DNA of 64,000 nucleotides from Rotaria macrura (lineage: Eukaryota; Rotifera; Eurotatoria; Philodinida; Philodinidae): the NCBI GenBank assembly GCA_900239685.1, contig OENT01000908.1, positions 1 through 64,000 on the forward strand, in the 5' to 3' direction. The position numbers were made by a program, and so were the translations under genes. Numbering within the stretch: the first letter of the stretch is position 1; the number at the start of each line of letters is the position of its first letter. The notes under the pieces are model-generated. The model was not told the DNA's origin. It was given only the letters and a program-made list of their open reading frames with translations, and did no database searches. Below are positions 60,234 to 64,000 of the stretch, piece by piece.

Positions 60234-61428
60234 TGGCCTCTGATACTATCAACGTCGGATTTGTAGCGCGAATCAATTAGTACTTCTTTTTCTTTGCCAC
60301 TGGTCCTATCTAGAATGAGCATTATCAATAACTATGAGCTTTAGGAAAATAAGGTGAAGCAAAACAATGACGTATCTCTATGAACTCATGACTAAATGAA
60401 GATTGATAATCATGGCTTGCTTGAAGAAACGTTCTTCGGGTCAAAACATTTCATAACGTTCATGATTCATCAGATGATTTTGAGTCCCGATGGTTACAGA
60501 AAAATAACATGCAGAACTGGTGTTTATCAATTTTTCAAATTTTCCTAAATTCAAAGACCCATAACATCTATCAGACCTTCTCAAGGAATACTCGACTTTT
60601 TCCAGAATTTTAACTCAGCTTAAGGAAGAGTACTTACTTTGAAAGTCAAAATTTTTCATCGTTCCTAACTTGTGTTCATGCATTGCTCGAACGTAAAAAA
60701 CATTTGCAATGACTAAGAAGCCGAATCAATCAAAAAAGATATATCCTTCAACAGCTTCCTGGCAGTCTTGACCGACAGAATGAAACGTTTTACAAAGACT
60801 TTGGAGTCGCTTGGTATAAAGGGTGCGGACAGGGGGCTGCAATTTGTTAGAAGATGCTGTCGTAGAGATTTACAAGCTGTCTGCTTGTAAAATAGATGCC
60901 GAGTCAAAGCAATTAGTATGCGTGAAAGACAGCTCAAGAATTGTTGCTTTCGAAGGAAGTATCTCTATGACAAAACCCTAAAATAAATATAAGATAATTC
61001 ATTTTATGTATTATAATGAGGAGATATGTAGAGAAAGAATTATTATAATACTTTTCTAACGATGAAAATGTAAATATGTGAACTACCTCAAGACTTGGAA
61101 ATGAAAGAATAACTTAGTTTCTACCAAGTTTATTGGAGAAAAGTAAAATTTATTATCGATGAGTATCTACCAGAGTCATGAGAATTTTCGTTATTGTTCA
61201 CTATGTGCATTTCTCGAGAAGCCAAATCTGATTATGGATGATATCTGATATCTCAATGAATGCAAGTCGCCATTTACAGTCATGAATAATTGCTACTACA
61301 TGAAAAATTCATGGAAAACCAGAAAAAGATAATTTTTCTTAGTAATCATAATAGTGATCAATCAAAGATTCGTTATAAACAAGACAGCACCTAAGAGAAT
61401 CATATATCATACATGGTGGTTCTATTCT
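60234..61428. other. non-coding stretch
   Basis: Nothing recognised; the frame at 60713-60937 (-) lacks any domain. Confidence 0.4.
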
Positions 61429-61573
61429 ACCATAAATAGGGGTGGCACTTTATCTTTACTTTACCAAATAAAGCAAAGTTGAGGAACTTTACTTTATCAG
61501 TAAAGTAAAGTGAAATTGCTTTACTTTACTTTATTGGATAAAGTAAAGATAAAGTGTCAGCCCTAACCATAGA
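61429..61573. mobile_element. 129 bp MITE with TAGGGGTGGCACTTTATC terminus
   Basis: The element is 61437-61565. Left end TAGGGGTGGCACTTTATCTT; right end, inward, TAGGGCTGACACTTTATCTT: 18 of 20 identical. Flanks ACCATAAA (61429-61436) and ACCATAGA (61566-61573) match 7 of 8, suggesting a hAT-type 8 bp duplication. The interior is almost entirely TTTACTTTA-like words. Confidence 0.72.
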
Positions 61574-62927
61574 GAAAAATAAAAGTACTTCAGTCAGAAG
61601 TCGTGTTTGTGTTCTGTTTTTGAGTGTAGAGGAATCCTGGGAGCACAGTGACATATTCCAATTATTAAAAATATCAGATAAATTATGAATAATTCATCAG
61701 TAATTCGATCGACAATGTTTTAACTAAGTACAAGAAATTCCAAACATATATCTTAAATAATGCATTGAGCGCCGAATAGAAACAGTAACTGTGAAGATTT
61801 TAGATAGAAGAAGAGATAGTGCTGATGGTATTACACTTTATTTAACTTCCCCATATCACAAATCGAGTCGTTTACATCGAAAGCATCCGTTTATATATGC
61901 CACCAGAAGGAAGGAGAAAGAGAGAGGGAGAGATGACGCAAGGAAGTAGAGGGAAGGAAAGAATCGATGAACAATAGTCTTGACAGTGATGAGAGAGCAC
62001 ATATATCTTGATACTGTCAGAGTAAACGATTAGCTAGTAAAGGATAGATAGTAATACAAGAGAGAAGAAAGGTTACGATTTCGATAGCAACATATACACT
62101 ATGCATCATCATGCGTATACAATCAACAATCAGAACTAAATAATGAGAAACCATCAACTACACTGAAAGTGTCACAGTAACAAGTCAATTCATCAGAGAT
62201 ACTTTCGTCTCAATAGGATGAACGCATTCCATCAGCGACTAATTATGAAGAAAAGCAAATACCCATAGAAATCACCACAGAAAAAAATCTGAAGATTTAA
62301 GTATTATTCTCCATTATGTAGATGGTGTGCTGAAGTAAAGATATAGCTGCATTTGGATATAGGCCACGCGACCATCATGATCTCATTCTTATTGCTACGC
62401 AGTAGTTATTGATACGACCTACCACGTACTGTGATGAGCGAAGAAATAAAGAAAGGAAAATAGATCAAGTTCTAATGCGGCATACTTCAATATTTATTTT
62501 TAACTAGACTTCATCAAGTTGACACATCTCTTAAAATATTGACTGTCTATATCAGTCACCATGAATCTTCGTTTTCTAGCTGAATCAGTCCCGAACATAC
62601 TTTTGAAAGTCGAAGTAGTCACTGACTAGAATTAGTTATTGACTACTATTTTAAGCTTTTTAAAGTCTCGTTTAAAAATTTGCAGCAATATCAATAGTGC
62701 TCTGAGAAATGGTTTTTATTTTTATACCTATCTTATTGTCTGTTTCTAGTGAGTCCAATTAGAATCTTGACTTCTGCTTTTGTTTGTCTTGCTCTGTCAT
62801 GCTTTTTTTCTTTACTACAAGCTTGAACATTTTCATGAGTCTATCTGATTAACAATAATTGTTGACATCATATAATTTGAATCATGATTTGATAAGTGAA
62901 AGTTAGTTTTATTTGATTAAAAAGCAA
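61574..62927. other. non-coding stretch
   Basis: No gene. A purine-rich AGG/AGA tract lies at about 61905-61965. Confidence 0.45.
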
Positions 62928-63944
62928 TCATCCTCGACGACAAAATATTCTACGCCAGAATACTTGGAAAACATGCAAAAGACATTTATGAAACACCCTT
63001 CCCCCACTCAATGTATAGATATAGAATGGCATTCCACAAGACAGGTACAGTAGAAGAAGAAGAAAATCAAAGATAAAAGCTTCGATGGTTATTTGTAATG
63101 ACGACTTGACTGTAGTTCGAGTTATATTCGAATACAGCTTACCTATAACTAGTGGAAATGTAAGCAAGAAGGTGAGAAAAACTTGAACAAACAGCATGAT
63201 CATGAGATGATGATCTGTTTTCTTGTGCTGAATGCCATTTATGTTTTTGATTGTCATGGTGTTTTGTGTTAAACGAGTATTCATCATTTTACTAACAGGT
63301 TGTAAACGAGTATGTGATTTTCGTACATTTGAAATGGTTATTAAACCAAAAATGGCCATCAATAACAATGGCAGTAGGATTGTTAACAAGGCAAAAAACA
63401 TATCCGATACAACACCGCAGGACACTGTTTTCGCATAGCATTTCATTGGAGTGTTTATCTGATTGGCATCAAAACAATAGAGTTGTTGTATTTCAACAAT
63501 AGTTGAAGTGATGACAATCAAAATAGCGCCGAACTGGGCATTTTTTACTGTACTTCTTTTTCTTTGACTGGCATCGAAGCTAGATGAAAGCCATCGATCA
63601 ACTGCCGCCAACACAATTAACCACGAGCCAATAGTTATTGCATCGTATAGAAGAAAAGCACGAAGTTTACACAGAAATGAATTGGTATTTGTTAGATCGG
63701 CTGACCATGTTGATAACGGTCGAGACGTAAGGCCAGCAAAAATACCAATACCATAAGCAACTGATGAAGCAAGAAACAGCCATGCACATGGATTTGAGCG
63801 CAAGATTTTCTGTGAAAGAACACATGTGTTGAGAGTATTTCCGACGATGCCAAACAGCAAGATAAAAATTCCAAAGTATCGATTGAGCTTATTTGAAGCA
63901 TCATTCAACGAAGTAATGAGAGTTGCATCCGATGATAACATCAT
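62928..63944 (-). CDS. rhodopsin-class GPCR, FMRFamide-receptor-like
   Basis: Single-exon frame of 338 aa. Seven hydrophobic helices can be followed: helix 1 YFGIFILLFGIVGNTLNTCV with the conserved GN; a Cys in SFLCKLRAFLLYD before helix 3 and DRW in place of DRY at its end; a Cys-containing loop 2 (YCFDANQINTPMKCYA); helix 5 LLTILLPLLLMAIFGLITIS; a long basic loop 3; helix 6 LMIMLFVQVFLTFLLTFPLV; and helix 7 ending CGMPFYIYTLSGG in place of NPxxY. This pattern is shared by a large family of peptide-type receptors in rotifers. It should sit in the plasma membrane and signal through G proteins; the ligand is unknown. The first of two adjacent ATG codons (63944) is used; an upstream exon outside the window cannot be excluded. 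Confidence 0.85.
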   Translation of the reverse strand: MMLSSDATLITSLNDASNKLNRYFGIFILLFGIVGNTLNTCVLSQKILRSNPCAWLFLASSVAYGIGIFAGLTSRPLSTWSADLTNTNSFLCKLRAFLLYDAITIGSWLIVLAAVDRWLSSSFDASQRKRSTVKNAQFGAILIVITSTIVEIQQLYCFDANQINTPMKCYAKTVSCGVVSDMFFALLTILLPLLLMAIFGLITISNVRKSHTRLQPVSKMMNTRLTQNTMTIKNINGIQHKKTDHHLMIMLFVQVFLTFLLTFPLVIGKLYSNITRTTVKSSLQITIEAFIFDFLLLLLYLSCGMPFYIYTLSGGRVFHKCLLHVFQVFWRRIFCRRG

Positions 63945-64000
63945 TCGTTGAATTAATGAAGCAGCTATCTGAATTAAAGAAGACGATTATGAATGATCAA

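Noticed and set aside
1..64000. CRISPR arrays, bacterial operons, plasmid features or a viral genome
   Set aside because: No regular direct-repeat/spacer arrays or operon-like spacing; genes carry spliceosomal introns and lie kilobases apart. No viral structural or replication genes were recognised.

Overview
The window is eukaryotic, AT-rich, gene-poor animal DNA. The best fit is a bdelloid rotifer (Rotaria/Adineta type). The reasons are spliceosomal introns of mostly 50-90 bp with GT-AG ends; a bacterial-type alpha-L-rhamnosidase and a berberine-bridge-type oxidase relic, both of kinds that bdelloids acquire horizontally; a myristoylated ADP-ribosyltransferase/TPR protein; a B-box-like/TLDc protein; a FLYWCH fragment; an FMRFamide-type rhodopsin GPCR; and an EF-hand/Pro-rich alveolin-like protein. 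The assignment is inferred from gene types, not from a database search.

Layout. 1-2241: 3' part of a hAT transposon with a four-exon transposase whose DDE residues look intact, ending in a CCACCCTG terminus. 3764-7067 (-): complete seven-exon GH78 rhamnosidase (970 aa after splicing). 10695-11746: 1 kb piggyBac-like foldback element between TTAA sites. 12158-13237 (+): TLDc protein. 13.2-21.2 kb: almost empty. 21213-22919 (-): ART/TPR protein. 23-33 kb: empty except for a 295 bp MITE, an oxidase pseudogene (29903-30960) and a few coding-like scraps. 33054-34789 (+): TMEM87-like seven-helix Golgi protein. 37688-39047: decayed hAT element. 39144-45435 (-): M13 (neprilysin-like) pseudogene split by a 2.97 kb hAT-like foldback that itself holds a smaller repeat. 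45588-46307: a CGAGTA-hexamer element with a perfect 8 bp target duplication, a nested MITE and a 181 bp gap. 47.4-48.2 kb: remains of a titin/twitchin-like FN3/Ig gene. 49.6-53.7 kb: three more non-autonomous elements. 56018-57356 (+): six-exon EF-hand protein. 58.6-61.6 kb: repeat copy, FLYWCH fragment, MITE. 62928-63944 (-): GPCR.

The genes do not form a pathway. The striking property is the density of non-autonomous DNA transposons, several delimited here to the base by their target-site duplications. At least three share one terminal motif (CAASGGGGAAACRGCRGA, with variants) while their interiors differ and carry short subterminal tandem repeats. All splice models, family assignments and transfer claims rest on reading the sequence alone.
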